From Hyperoplus lanceolatus (lineage: Eukaryota > Chordata > Actinopteri > Uranoscopiformes > Ammodytidae), in assembly GCA_026929865.2 (NCBI GenBank), contig CM049396.1, positions 26,926,501 to 26,990,500 of the forward strand: DNA of 64,000 nt. The letters are read 5' to 3'. Numbering within the stretch: position 1 is the stretch's first letter; each line of letters begins with the position of its first letter. This document shows, piece after piece, positions 1-37,900 of the stretch. The translations under genes and the position numbers were made by a program. Below the pieces are notes generated by a model. It was not told where the DNA came from, did no database searches, and worked only from the letters and a program-made list of their open reading frames with translations.

Positions 1-1802
1 TATGCTACAGTCTCACAGTCAGAGCCACTAGCATGGCTTTAGACTCTGTTCTTGTTTCGACATGTCCAAAGGCTACATTTTATCCCTTTTAATAAAAATC
101 AACAAAACTGTCAAGAGATATTTTGGAATAATGTGACTTGATTTCTCTTCTTCTTTTTTTGATGGGCGAAACCTGAGATGATCTGCTGCTGTAGAACAAT
201 AGGCATTCACTGGCATACGTGTTTTTGTACTGGAGCCAACCTGTCTGACAACAGCTTGTTCACCAAGGTCACGTTTTTATGTCCTGTCCATTGTATCGTA
301 TTGCTCAGTTCGACGATAAACTGAACCCCCATGCCCAGCATTGTTGAATGCTTTATTCCTATGTGACTCACAGCCTTTATTTATCCAGTATGTGACTCGT
401 AACTGCATAAATGTGGAGGTGTATCTAATCAAGTGGATTCTCAGTTCATATCTCAGATTTACCTACGTGTCTGAGTGCCTGTGTCTACAATGGGATTTAG
501 AGAGAAAGCTTTCAGAGAACAGCTCGCTGCTTGCGATAAGTCACCGCTGGCTTGTGTTCTCTTCAAAGCGGTTCTGAGCTGTTTGTGTCCTCGGCCCAAC
601 GTGAGAGACATACCTATGAAGAGAGGGATTGATTGGATCATGGCGATAGAAACAAAACAGACTGCTCTGCATATTTGTGGAACTAACTGGAGGAATAGAA
701 AACAACGTTGTCGACTTGTATTGTATGTCTGAGTCAGATCCTCCTAACTGCAGCTACTTCACTTGCACTTGTTATCCAGTTTTCCATTGGTAAAGTGGAT
801 TCGTAAGTGAACTGAAATAAAGAGAACCGGTTTGAACTGAACTTCTAATGTAATGGAATCGAATAGCCTCCAATAAAATAAAAGTAAATTTAATTCAAAT
901 GAACTCAGCTGAACTCAACTGAAATTGCAGTGGGGGTCACTGACACTGAGGTTGACTGAGGTAGAGTTTAGTCAAAGCTGCGGGAAGGGAGCTTGTCTCT
1001 GTAGTTTTAGCCAGCAGTGCCGGGGCCGTTTGAGACAGATTGTAAGTGACAAGCTAATGACTGTGGCCTGTAAGGAGCCTGGCAGGCCGGAACTCAATCC
1101 ACAAACGACACAAGTAAGAGCAAGTCTCTCCCTCGTCTGGCCTCGTTTCTCTTTATCCTACTTTGAGTGGGTGCCCTGTACAGAGTGAAAATGCACTCTC
1201 AGCTCAGGTATAATTAATTCACCGATGTACGTGTTTTGGTCCGAAAACCACTCCTCTCCATCTTCTTGTTCGACATACACCCTTTACACGTTGGGCCCAT
1301 TATTTCTCCTACTTTGTTCTTGCTAACAAATTCTCACTGGAGCACCAAGTCCATTTGCTTACAAACCCATGAGCTGCCAGCTCTCTCCACCTGCTACTTG
1401 GCTTGACTTTGTCGAGTAGCTAACACGTAGAGCCCCCAGCCATTTTCCTATTTCTTTCTTTAGTCGTGCTGGATTGTAAACTACCTCATTTGCTATTTGA
1501 GAAAAAGACAGATAAGGATTTTTAATGTTGGGAAGCTCTGTGTACAGGAGTTTTCTGTGTCCCCTGATGACCTTCAACTTCCACAGATTGAGAATGTGAG
1601 TCTCAGGACCGGTGGTGGGGAAAAGTCTGGGCTTTTGCTGTTGATTGTGGACAAGGAGTTGTATATCCTGCCAGTGCTGGACTCTAATCTAACTGAGAGA
1701 TTTCCTTTCTAGCACTTATATAGGACTCATTAGAGAGCCCTTTACTTGCTTGTTTGAGCAGCCACTTGTGGACAACAGAGTGTGTGCGTGTGTGCGTGTG
1801 TG

Positions 1803-1845
<43 letters not shown>

Positions 1846-3026
1846 CGTGTGTACCTGCCCGGTGTAGGAGCCTGAGTGTCCCACCTGTTCCCACTCAGTG
1901 GAGCATTAGTGGATGTGTATATGTGCACTAGAAGGGCCATAAACTTAACAACTACTCTCAGATGAGTGATATAACCGTGGCAGGTTAGCACACGTCTCTC
2001 ACCTCCTACTGTGTGGCAGCTCCACCTGCTGGCTCGGCTCTCGTCATTTTCTCTTCACCTTACCGGAAGACAAAAAGAATGTCCATCAAATCTCAAAGCC
2101 TATTAAGCTTGAGCCACGGCCATCTGGTGCTATTTCTAGATTGATGTATGTGACCGGATCTTAATGAGTCTGCAGGGAGACACCTTCATCAGAGGCTGTA
2201 TTTACTGAAGCGTTCTATGAGGGGAGATGCTATTGATATTTCATTATGAGTCTAATAAAGGGCAGCCAGTATTGAGTTTTCATTAATAGGGTTGGTTGGG
2301 AGCAGATTAACATGTTGGTGCACTTCATAATGACTTGGGAGAGGTGTTACACGACTCCATCTGGGGTTTTCTTTTTTTTAAACAGGCTTCAATAGTTTGA
2401 TCAACTGCTTCTTTCAACACTGGAAAAAAAAGAGTAAGATGTAGAGATAGAGAGAGACGGGCAGACAGACAGAAAGAGGGATAGACAGAGAGAGAATGTA
2501 CCGCCAGAGAAAGAAACCCGAGAAACCCACATGTGATGAGAAAGATAGGGAGAGATCAAAAGAGCCACCGAAAGTGAGTTAACAAAGAGAACAGAATAGA
2601 CCAGATGAAAAAAGAAAAAAAACTCAAAGAAATATGAATAAAAGGCAAAGAAGCAGCCACCCATAAAGAAAGCAGTAACTCCTCCATCTACACCTACACG
2701 ACCTCTGTCTGGGTTTAGTTCTCGTTCCTCCAGGCAGTTCCCCGACATCAGAGCCACTGGCAAGTCGTTTGAAAAAGCAAGACCCAGCGGTGAATAAGGC
2801 AAAACTGGCCTAGCGACAAACAAACATTTGAACCATCAATAGGACACACTGCGGATGCTAAACAAAAGCAGCATGGTCCCTGTGCAGAGTGCTGGCCTGT
2901 CCTTGACGTTCATTCTCTCTCTCACTCACTTGTGCTCTGGCACTATGGAGGTTTAGAGCCAAATGGATTAATGGGAGAGGAAAGAGACCACAAAAAGCAG
3001 ATAGGCTTACACTCTATGGATCGCAT

Positions 3027-3062
<36 letters not shown>

Positions 3063-3192
3063 CCTCTTTCCAGTGATGAGTGGGGGACAGACTGAACTTT
3101 CAGCACCACGGACAGTGCCACATGGTTGGATGTGGACGCTCTCTCTCTCTCTCTCTCTCTCTCTGCCTCTTTGTTTTCCGGTTGTGTCTTCT

Positions 3193-3270
<78 letters not shown>

Positions 3271-3365
3271 ACACACACATATAGGGTCCTTTTTCCAGTG
3301 GTGAGTCTGGGGGCGGACTGAACTTTCAGCACCATGGACAGCATCACAATGGTGGTATGTGGATG

Positions 3366-3411
<46 letters not shown>

Positions 3412-3949
3412 CTTTGTTTTTCGGTTGTGTCTTAACAAAGCCTAATAATTCGATGGTGTGTCTTGTCATTATGGCACAGTAATATTGCAGTGTGTACTGC
3501 AGTGCCCCCGGGGCGACTAAGTCTGTATGGACCGACTTCTGGTATTATCAGCAGTACTGTGGCACTTCTTAAAGTGACGGTAGCTTCATTAAAATGAGTG
3601 ATGATCACAGCCTGTTCCTGCAGCACAAAGCAAAGACTTGAGCCGATAATGGATGGGCCTTTAACCAACACATTGCTCCCTCCCTGCAACTTTGAGTATG
3701 TGTGCTTATGTGTGTCTGTTTTTTTTTTACAAAACTATTGAGCAAACGAGGTGTTCTAGCATCCTCCAGTTGTTCTGTTGCTGGATTTTTATTCATGCAT
3801 TTACTTATTTATCTATTCATCTATACCTATCAGTCACTATGTTACTGTCACATGGGGGGGGGTCTGCTTGTTGATTGAATCCTGTGTTCAGGTTCGTTGC
3901 ATTTGATGTGCCATTATCTGACTGTCTTCTTTTGCTTCTTCTTTTCCAG
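1..3949 (+). other. cdh4 intron (partial), simple-repeat rich
   Basis: No exon was recognised. It holds a (GT)n tract near 1804-1842, an AG-rich stretch near 2440-2640 and, at 3028-3420, a compound minisatellite made of (CA)n, a unique spacer and (CT)n. It is read as intron because the first visible exon opens in phase 0 at EC2. Confidence 0.6.
3028..3433. repeat. Compound CA/CT minisatellite, two units
   Basis: Two copies of one composite unit: (CA)n, then a spacer reading CTTTTTCCAGTGGTGAGT-like sequence through GAACTTTCAGCACCA and GTGGACGCTCT-like sequence, then (CT)n, then GCCTCTTTGTTTT and GGTTGTGTCTT. Copy 1 covers about 3028-3196, copy 2 about 3197-3433. Spacers differ by scattered substitutions, so the duplication is not fresh. 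Confidence 0.8.
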
Positions 3950-28546
<24,597 letters not shown>

Positions 28547-30350
28547 GAGCGGAGAGGGGGCATGAGGGATGCTGGGTGGGGCTATGGCGGGGGCTATACA
28601 CAGTGGTTCAAAATAAACCACGGGCAAAGGGCGCCAAAAACATGACGCAGGCTCTATGGTACTCGAGTGAGGAAACAGACCCTCGCAATGGGCTGCGTTC
28701 GTTTTTCTCACATCAGCGACCGAGGCCCCGCCAAAGTATGAGTTCCCTGCTGCAACGCAACTGTATTCTGGCTTTATACTTTTTAGTGGCGAGTTCGTAA
28801 AGTGATGTTCTTCTTTTTTCTTCTTTTTTTTTATTCTCTCACCACGCTGCACCCCGGAGCTCTCTGGGGGGATGAATCAAGGCGTTTTCGTGAGAGAGAC
28901 ACCGATAGTGAATTTTGTGCTTTAATTGATTGTTGAAACGAAAAAACCATCTCTTGCTTTAGTCTCACACTGAAGAGAATGTTTTTTTTGATGGGGGGAA
29001 GATTGCTCTCTGACTCTCTCTCTCTCTCTCTTTCACTCTGTCGACTTGAATTTTCCTTAGAACAGAAGCACTGTCATTTTATAAAGTGCCTTTTGTGGTG
29101 TGTTTTTGTATACCAGACTCCTGCTATCTCAGGATCGGTTGCCATTCGTGCAGTGCAGTGGAGGCGGGTGTTCTCTCGTCGCAACCACCCCCTCCCCCCC
29201 ACCACCCTGCGCTCCTCAAACCAAGCCCTGCCTGTCACACTCTCTGTGCCCCTACACAGTGGTTCCAATGAACAACCCAGTCCCAGGAGGGAAGGACACA
29301 ACTATAGGGCAGACTATCGGATATCATAACCCACTGAATTATGGTCTAAAAGAAGCCAATCAAAAGTTGTTGTGGGGGGAAGACGTCCCTCTTCTGCTCA
29401 GTCTGACTTTCACAACCATCACCTGTTGTCGACACGCTGACATTGTGCAAGACCACTTTTCTACATGTATGGGGTTTTTCTACTCTAGTGGAGAATGCCT
29501 GCCTTTTTTTCCTCTGTGGACTCATGAGTATAGGAGCCTTTATGTTGAGACGCTTGCCTGCCTCTGTACGGTTTTGTGTTGCTTTCTCCACAGTGTAAAG
29601 CTTATATTGTAGGCATGTTCTGATTAGTCAGACCGGTGTAAGAAAGCAGAACTTGAAGGGGACTTGGAAAACAAAGGCATCTGAGAACGTTTTTGTTTCT
29701 TCCTCTTTTTTTGTCGCCTTGAACATTCCCGTTTTCTGTAGGCCAAACAAAACTATTAAAAGGTGCATGATTCTTTTTTTTCTCCAAAATGTTTTACTTA
29801 AAGCACTTGTTACTATGTGGTGAGAATGTGAAAATAGTCAGCGGAAACTATATGAATATACTCTGTATAAAGACACTGAGAAAATAAAAATACTTGTAAG
29901 ATACCTATTTTTGAAGTATTGATGACATAAAAGTTGCTGCTCTTTCTCTAGCTCTTCGTTGGACTTAGCGGGATTTCGGGCCAGTTCATTTCTTAATATG
30001 TGGATAATTTTTCTTTCTTTGTCTTCTGTCGAAGCATAATTCCATTTTCTTAAAGACGCCTGCTTATACATGTTTTGCTCTGTCATTTTTTCTTTCTTTT
30101 GGATTGTTTTCTATAAAGGCTTTGTTATACTCCTTTTCTATGTGAAAACACAGCCTGTCCCTTTCACTATGTATTGTCTCTGACAGACGTGTTCCTCCCG
30201 TTGGCCTCTCTGGCCTCGGGACAGTGTAAGGTTCATTAGCCATGCCTGCTGATAGTTGTTCTATTATTCAGTGTCCTGGAATTCTTTTATTCATTCATCT
30301 AGAAACTGGATGTGTGCTACAGAAAATAAACAAGACATGTTTTGGAGATG
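28547..30350 (+). other. cdh4: cdh4 3' untranslated region
   Basis: Non-coding stretch directly after the cdh4 stop. Two canonical AATAAA signals are present at 29883-29888 and 30325-30330, the second followed within about 20-30 bases by GT-rich sequence, so two alternative 3' ends are likely. A short (CT)n run lies near 29015. Open frames here (for example 29100-29612) show no protein similarity I recognise. Confidence 0.7.
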
Positions 30351-31918
30351 TGCCATCTTTTTGAATATTCTCTGCATGCATCATCGTCAGGTGTAAGCTG
30401 AAACTGTTAAACATGGTTCGGGCTGGTTCCGATATAACGTCACGTGCAGCTTTAAAATATACTAGGCCTCTATGTTAGAGTATTTATCACAGCTATTACA
30501 TCTCGACTACAGCCTAGACTCAAAGCCGCCATGTGTTGGATCTGAACATTGGGTTGTTGTGCCCTACAGTGGTGTTATTAAAGAAGATACTGTGTGGCAA
30601 ACTAGAACTGCGAGCAGTTGTGAACGGGGGCCAAGCCTCCCACGCCACTCGGGATCGGGCGTCGTCGTCCGCGGCGCCGGCCCCTCGCTTCACGGAATCC
30701 GGGGATGTAAAGTTTTTGAATGTGGGATGTTTGGTTTGGGAGTTATAGACCAAAAGGCAAAAAAATCGCAGAGAAAGATGCTCAAGTGTGTTTTTGGCGC
30801 CCCCTTTTGGAGCAATTTAAGGAAAAAGTAGAACCAACCTGAGAACTATAGGACAAACACTTGTGTGAAGTTTGGTGTTAATAGGATGAATCGTTATGGA
30901 TTTAGGAGCAGTTTGGTACAAGGTAGCTAATGTGCAAATCTTTAAAGCGCTACCGTTTGGTCTTCCGATGGTCGTAGAAAAATTCTTTAGACTACTTGTG
31001 CTCGTGGGAGTCGGTAGAGCATAATGCTTTTGGTTTCGTCCAAATCGGGCAAAAACTGTAGGAGGTGTGTGTTTTGGTGACTGACACAGTTTTTGCGATG
31101 TAGCGAAAAAAAATCACATATGCAAATGGGCGTGGCCTATCTGAAAATATGCAGCTGACTTGTGGGCATCTGTGGATATAAAGTGTTTGACTGTGGGATG
31201 TTCGGTGTGGAAGTTATAGCCCCAAACGCGTTTTCTTTGCTTTTTGTGGTTTTGGCGCCCCCTATGGATGACATTCGCAAAACAACTGTTAGATAGAAAG
31301 ATGCAGCTCAATGTACCAAACAAGTGGATGTCAAGTTTTTGAATGTGCGATGTTCGGTTGGGGAGTTATAGCAAAATCAAGTTGCCAACCTCTCCATTGT
31401 AGTACACTTTTTTGAATTTTCCCGCCAAAACACTTAGGAAATGGCGAAAACAGGCAAAAAAATTGAAAAACTCTTTTTTTTAATAAGTCCCGCCCAGAAA
31501 GGAATTTCTTGCCCATATTTTTGCCATAGACTCAGGTATGCCCCATGATAGTCTCCCTTGAGTTTCAAGAAAATCCCTCTTTTTTTTTTTTTTTTTACGG
31601 ATTTTCGCAAATCTTTAAAGCGCTAGCGTTTGGTCTTCCGATGGTCGTAGAAAAATTATTTGACCAACTTTTGCTCGTGGGAGTCGGTAGAGCATAATGC
31701 TTTTGGTTTCGTCCAAATCGGGCGAAAACTCTAGGAGGAGTATGTTTTGGTGACTGACACAGTTTTTGCGATGTAGCGAAAAATCTATATATACGCAAAT
31801 GGGCGTGGCCTATCTCAAAAGATGCAGCTGACTTGTGGGCATCTGTGGATATAAAGTTTTTGACTGTCGGACTTTCGGTGTGGAAGTTATAGCCCAAAAC
31901 GCCTTTTCCTTTGTTGTA

Positions 31919-34900
31919 GCGCCACCTAGTGGCCGGCATGTCTGAATTTTTTTGTCTGCGTACCAGGCACGGACCTGGATAAGCCCTGCAAGTGGCATGT
32001 CCCAACCCTTTACGGTTTGGGCTGCAGCACCACTTTTACGTAAGGAAAAATAATAATAACTAGAACTGCAAGCAGTTGTGGACGGGGGCCAAGCCGTCCC
32101 ACGAATCGGGATCGGGCGTCGTCGTCCGCGGCGCCGGCCCCCTCGCTTCACGGCATCCGGGGATGTAAAGTTTTTGAATGTGGGATGTTCGGTGTGGGAG
32201 TTATAGACCGAAAGGTGTGTGTTTTGGTGACTGACACAGTTTTTGCGATGTAGCGAAAAAAATTCCCACCCGCAAATGGGCGTGGCCTATCCCAAAAGAT
32301 GCAGCTGACTTGCGGGCATCTGTGGATATAAAGTTTTTGACTGTGGGATGTTCGGTGTGGAAGTTATAGCCCCAAACGCGTTTCCTTTGCTTTTTGTGGT
32401 TTTGGCGCCCCCTATGGATGACATTGGCAAAACTGCGTTCGATAGAAAGATGCAGCTCAAACAAGTGGATGTCAAGTTTTTGAATGTGCGATGTTTGGTT
32501 GCGGAGTTATGAGCAAAATCAAATTGTGTACCTCTCCACTTATTTGAATTTTCCCGCCAAATAGTTCGAAACAGGAAGTGAAAGTGCAAAACTAATTTCT
32601 TTAATAAGTCCGGCATACATAGGAATTTCTTGGCCAGGTTTTTTTTTTATAGACTCAGGTATGCCTGATGATAGTCTCCCTTGAGTTTCAAGAAAATCCC
32701 TTTCATTTTATTTTATTTAGGTATTTGCGCGAATCTTTGAAGCGCTACCGTTTGGTCTTCCGATGGTCGTAGAACAAATCTTTGTCCAACTTTTGCTCGT
32801 GGGAGTCGGTAGAGCATAATGCTTTTGGTTTCGTCCAAATCGGATAAAAACTCTAGGAGGAGTGTGTTTTGGTGACTGACACAGTTTTTGCGATGTAGCA
32901 AAAAATCTATCTATACGCAAATGGGCGTGGCCTATCCCAGAAGATGCAGCTGACTTGTGGGCATCTGTGGATATAAAGTTTTTGACTGTCGGACTTTCGG
33001 TGTGGAAGTTATAGCCCCAAACGCGTTTGCCTTTGTTGTAGCGCCACCTAGTGGTTGGCATGTCTGAATTTTTGTGTCTGCGTACACAGCACGGACCTGG
33101 ATAAGCCCGACAAGTGGCTTGTCTTCAAACTTTATGGTTTGGGCTGCAGCACCACTTTTAGGGGCGCCAAATAATAATAATAATTCCTACTAAATCAATA
33201 GGGTTCCCTGCCCAGCAGGGCTTGGGAACCGCGTTGCTCTGCAACGGTCCCAACTAATAATAATAACTAGAACTGCGAGCAGTTGTGAACGGGGGCCAAG
33301 CCTCCCACGCGACTCGGGATCGGGCGTCGTCGTCCGCGGCGCCGGCCCCTCGCTTCACGGAATCCGGGGATGTAAAGTTTTTGAATGTGGGATGTTTGGT
33401 TTGGGAGTTATAGACCAAAAGGCAAAAAAATCGCAGAGAAAGATGCTCAAGTGTGTTTTTGGCGCCCCCTTTTGGAGCAATTTAAGGAAAAAGTAGAACC
33501 AACCTGAGAACCATAGGACAAACACATGTGTGAAGTTTGGTGTTAATAGGATGAATCGTTTTGGATTTAGGAGCAGTTTGGTACAAGGTAGCTAATGTGC
33601 AAATCTTTAAAGCGCTACCGTTTGGTCTTCCGATGGTCGTAGAAAAATTCTTTAAACTGCTTTTGCTCGTGGGAGCTGGTAGAGCATAATGCTTTTGGTT
33701 TCGTCCAAATCGGGCAAAAACTGTACGAGGAGTGTGTTTTGGTGACTGACACAGTTTTTTCGATGTAGGGAAAAAAAATCCTATAGGCAAATGGGCGTGG
33801 CCTATCTGAAAAGATGCATCTGACTTGTGGGCATCTGTGGATATAAAGTTTTTGACTGTGGGATGTTCGGTGTGGAAGTTATAGCCCCAAACGAGTTTTC
33901 TTTGCTTTTTGTGGTTTTGGCGCCCCCTATGGATGACATTCGCAAAACAACGTTAGATAGAATGATGCAGCTTAATGTACCAAACAAGTGGATGTCAAGT
34001 TTTTGAATGTGCGATGTTCGGTTGGGGAGTTATAGCAAAATCAAATTGTCAACCTCTCCATTGTAAAGACACTTTTTTGAATTTCCCGCCAAAACACTTA
34101 GGAAATGGCGAAAACAGGCAAAAAAATTGAAAAACTCTTTTTTTTAATAAGTCCCGCCCAGAAAGGAATTTCTTGCCCATATTTTTGCCATAGACTCAGG
34201 TATGCCCCATGATAGTCTCCCTTGAGTTTCAAGAAAATCCCTCTTTTTTTTTTTTTTTTTTACGGATTTTCGCAAATCTTTAAAGCGCTAGCGTTTGGTC
34301 TTCCGATGGTCGTAGAAAAATTATTTGACCAACTTTTGCTCGTGGGAGTCGGTAGAGCATAATGCTTTTGGTTTCGTCCAAATCGGGCGAAAACTCTAGG
34401 AGGAGTATGTTTTGGTGACTGACACAGTTTTTGCGATGTAGCGAAAAATGTATATATACGCAAATGGGCGTGGCCTATCTCAAAAGATGCAGCTGACTTG
34501 TGGGCATCTGTGGATATAAAGTTTTTGACTGTCGGACTTTCGGTGCGGAAGTTATAGGCCAAAACGCGTTTTTTTTGTTGTAGCGCCACCTAGTGGCCGG
34601 CATGTCTGAATTTTTTTGTCTGCGTACCAGGCACGGACCTGGATAAGCCCTGCAAGTGGCATGTCCCAACCCTTTACGGTTTGGGCTGCAGCACCACTTT
34701 TACGTAAGGAATAGGAATAATAATAATAATAATAATAATAATAACTAGAACTGCGAGCAGTTGTGAACGGGGGCCAAGCCTCCCACGCGACTCGGGATCG
34801 GGCGTCGTCGTCCGCGGCGCCGGCCCCTCGCTTCACGGAATCCGGGGATGTAAAGTTTTTGAATGTGGGATGTTTGGTTTGGGAGTTATAGATCAAAACG

Positions 34901-37900
34901 CAAAAAAATCGCAGAGAAAGATGCTCAAGTGTGTTTTTGGCGCCCCCTTTTGGAGCAATTTAAGGAAAAAGTAGAACCAACCTGAGAACCATAGGACAAA
35001 CACTTGTGTGAAGTTTGGTGTTAATAGGATGAATCGTTATGGATTTAGGAGCAGTTTGGTACAAGGTAGCTAATGTGCAAATCTTTAAAGCGCTACCGTT
35101 TGGTCTTCCGATGGTCGTAGAAAAATTCTTTAAACTGCTTTTGCTCGTGGGAGCTGGTAGAGCATAATGCTTTTGGTTTCGTCCAAATCGGGCAAAAACT
35201 GTACGAGGAGTGTGTTTTGGTGACTGACACAGTTTTTTCGATGTAGGGAAAAAAAATCCTATAGGCAAATGGGCGTGGCCTATCTGAAAAGATGCATCTG
35301 ACTTGTGGGCATCTGTGGATATAAAGTTTTTGACTGTGGGATGTTCGGTGTGGAAGTTACAGCCCCAAACGAGTTTTCTTTGCTTTTTGTGGTTTTGGCG
35401 CCCCCTATGGATGACATTCGCAAAACAACATTAGATAGAATGATGCAGCTTAATGTACCAAACAAGTGGATGTCAAGTTTTTGAATGTGCGATGTTCGGT
35501 TGGGGAGTTATAGCAAAATCAAATTGTCAACCTCTCCATTGTAAAGACACTTTTTTGAATTTCCCGCCAAAACACTTAGGAAATGGCGAAAACAGGCAAA
35601 AAAATTGAAAAACTCTTTTTTTTAATAAGTCCCGCCCAGAAAGGAATTTCTTGCCCATATTTTTGCCATAGACTCAGGTATGCCCCATGATAGTCTCCCT
35701 TGAGTTTCAAGAAAATCCCTCTTTTTTTTTTTTTTTTACGGATTTTCGCAAATCTTTAAAGCGCTAGCGTTTGGTCTTCCGATGGTCGTAGAAAAATTAT
35801 TTGACCAACTTTTGCTCGTGGGAGTCGGTAGAGCATAATGCTTTTGGTTTCGTCCAAATCGGGCGAAAACTCTAGGAGGAGTATGTTTTGGTGACTGACA
35901 CAGTTTTTGCGATGTAGCGAAAAATGTATATATACGCAAATGGGCGTGGCCTATCTCAAAAGATGCAGCTGACTTGTGGGCATCTGTGGATATAAAGTTT
36001 TTGACTGTCGGACTTTCGGTGCGGAAGTTATAGCCCAAAACGCCTTTTCCTTTGTTGTAGCGCCACCTAGTGGCCGGCATGTCTGAATTTTTTTGTCTGC
36101 GTACCAGGCACGGACCTGGATAAGCCCTGCAAGTGGCATGTCCCAACCCTTTACGGTTTGGGCTGCAGCACCACTTTTACGCGGAAGAATAATAATAATA
36201 ATAATAACTAGAACTGCGAGCAGTTGTGAACGGGGGCCAAGCCTCCCACGCGACTCGGGATCGGGCGTCGTCGTCCGCGGCGCCGGCCCCTCGCTTCACG
36301 GAATCCGGGGATGTAAAGTTTTTGAATGTGGGATGTTTGGTTTGGGAGTTATAGACCAAAAGGCAAAAAAATCGCAGAGAAAGATGCTCAAGTGTGTTTT
36401 TGGCGCCCCCTTTTGGAGCAATTTAAGGAAAAAGTAGAACCGACCTGAGAACCATAGGACAAACACTTGTGTGAAGTTTGGTGTTAATAGGATGAATCGT
36501 TATGGATTTAGGAGCAGTTTGGTACAAGGTAGCTAATGTGCAAATCTTTAAAGCGCTACCGTTTGGTCTTCCGATGGTGTAGAAAAATTCTTAAACACTT
36601 TTGCTTGTGTTGTAGATCTTGTCAGACAAATCTTTAACTGCTGCTCATGCTTATGTCGAAAACTGTGGGAGGGTGTTTTTGCCAGATTTTGGGGTGAAAA
36701 AACCCATAGGCAAATGGGCGTGGCCTATCTGAAAAGATGCAGCTGACTTGTGGGCATCTGTGGATATAAAGTTTTTGACTGTGGGATGTTCGGTGTGGAA
36801 GTTATAGCCCCAAACGCTTTTTCTTTGCTTTTTGTGGTTTTGGCGCCCCCTATGGATGACATACGCATAGACATCCAAATAGATAGAAAGATGCAGCTCT
36901 AATGTACCAAACAAGTGGATGTCAAGTTTTTGAATGTGCGATGTTCGGTTGGGGAGTTATAGGCAAAATCGAAATTGTCAACCTCTCCATTGTAAGGTCA
37001 CTTTTTTGAATTCTCCCGCCAAAACAGTTAGCAAATGTGCGAAAACAGGCCAAAAAATTGAAAAACTCGTTTTTTTAATAAAGTCCGGCCCAGAAAGGAA
37101 TTTCTTGGCCATATTTTTGCCATAGACTCAGGTATGCCCCATGATAGTCTCCCTTGAGTTTCAAGAAAATCCCTTTTTTTTTTTTTTTTTTACGGGATTT
37201 TCGCGAATCTTTGAAGCGCTAGCGTTTGGTCTTCCGATGGTCGTAGAAAAATTATTTGACCAACTTTTGCTCGTGGGAGTCGGTAGAGCATAATGCTTTT
37301 GGTTTCGTCCAAATCGGGCAAAAACTCTAGGAGGAGTATGTTTTGGTGACTGACACAGTTTTTGCGATGTAGCAAAAAATCTATATATACGCAAATGGGC
37401 GTGGCCTATCTCAAAAGATGAGCTGACTTTGATTTATCTGTGGATATAAAGTTTTTGACTGTCGGACTTTCGGTGTGGAAGTTATAGCCCCAAACGCGTT
37501 TTCCTTTGTTGTAGCGCCACCTAGTGGCTGGCATGTCTGATTTTTTGTGTCTGCGTACGCAGCACGGACCTGGATAAGCCCGACAAGTGGCATGTCTTCA
37601 CCCTTTATGGTTTGGGCTGCCCCTAGCACCACTTTTAAATAATAATAAGAAGAATAATCGGCAAAAACTTTTTTGGTGACTGACACAGTTTTGCGATGAA
37701 GGGAAAAAATCCCACCCGCAAATGGGCGTGGCCTATCCCAAAAGATGCAGCTGACTTGCGGGCATCTGTGGATATAAAGTTTTTGACTGTGGGATGTTCG
37801 GTGTGGAAGTTATAGCCCCAAACGCGTTTCCTTTGCTTTTTGTGGTTTTGGCGCCCCCTATGGATGACTTTCGCAAAACTACGTTAGATAGAAAGATGCA

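Noticed and set aside
2932..3438. Open frames through (CA)n and (CT)n
   Set aside because: Products are only His-Thr, Cys-Val, Ser-Leu or Arg-Glu repeats caused by microsatellites.
1..3949. Further upstream cdh4 exons
   Set aside because: No stretch encodes recognisable EC1/EC2 sequence with splice borders; they must lie upstream of the window.
29100..29612. 170-aa plus-strand frame after cdh4
   Set aside because: Lies in the cdh4 3'UTR before the poly(A) signals, has no recognisable similarity and no splice or start context.
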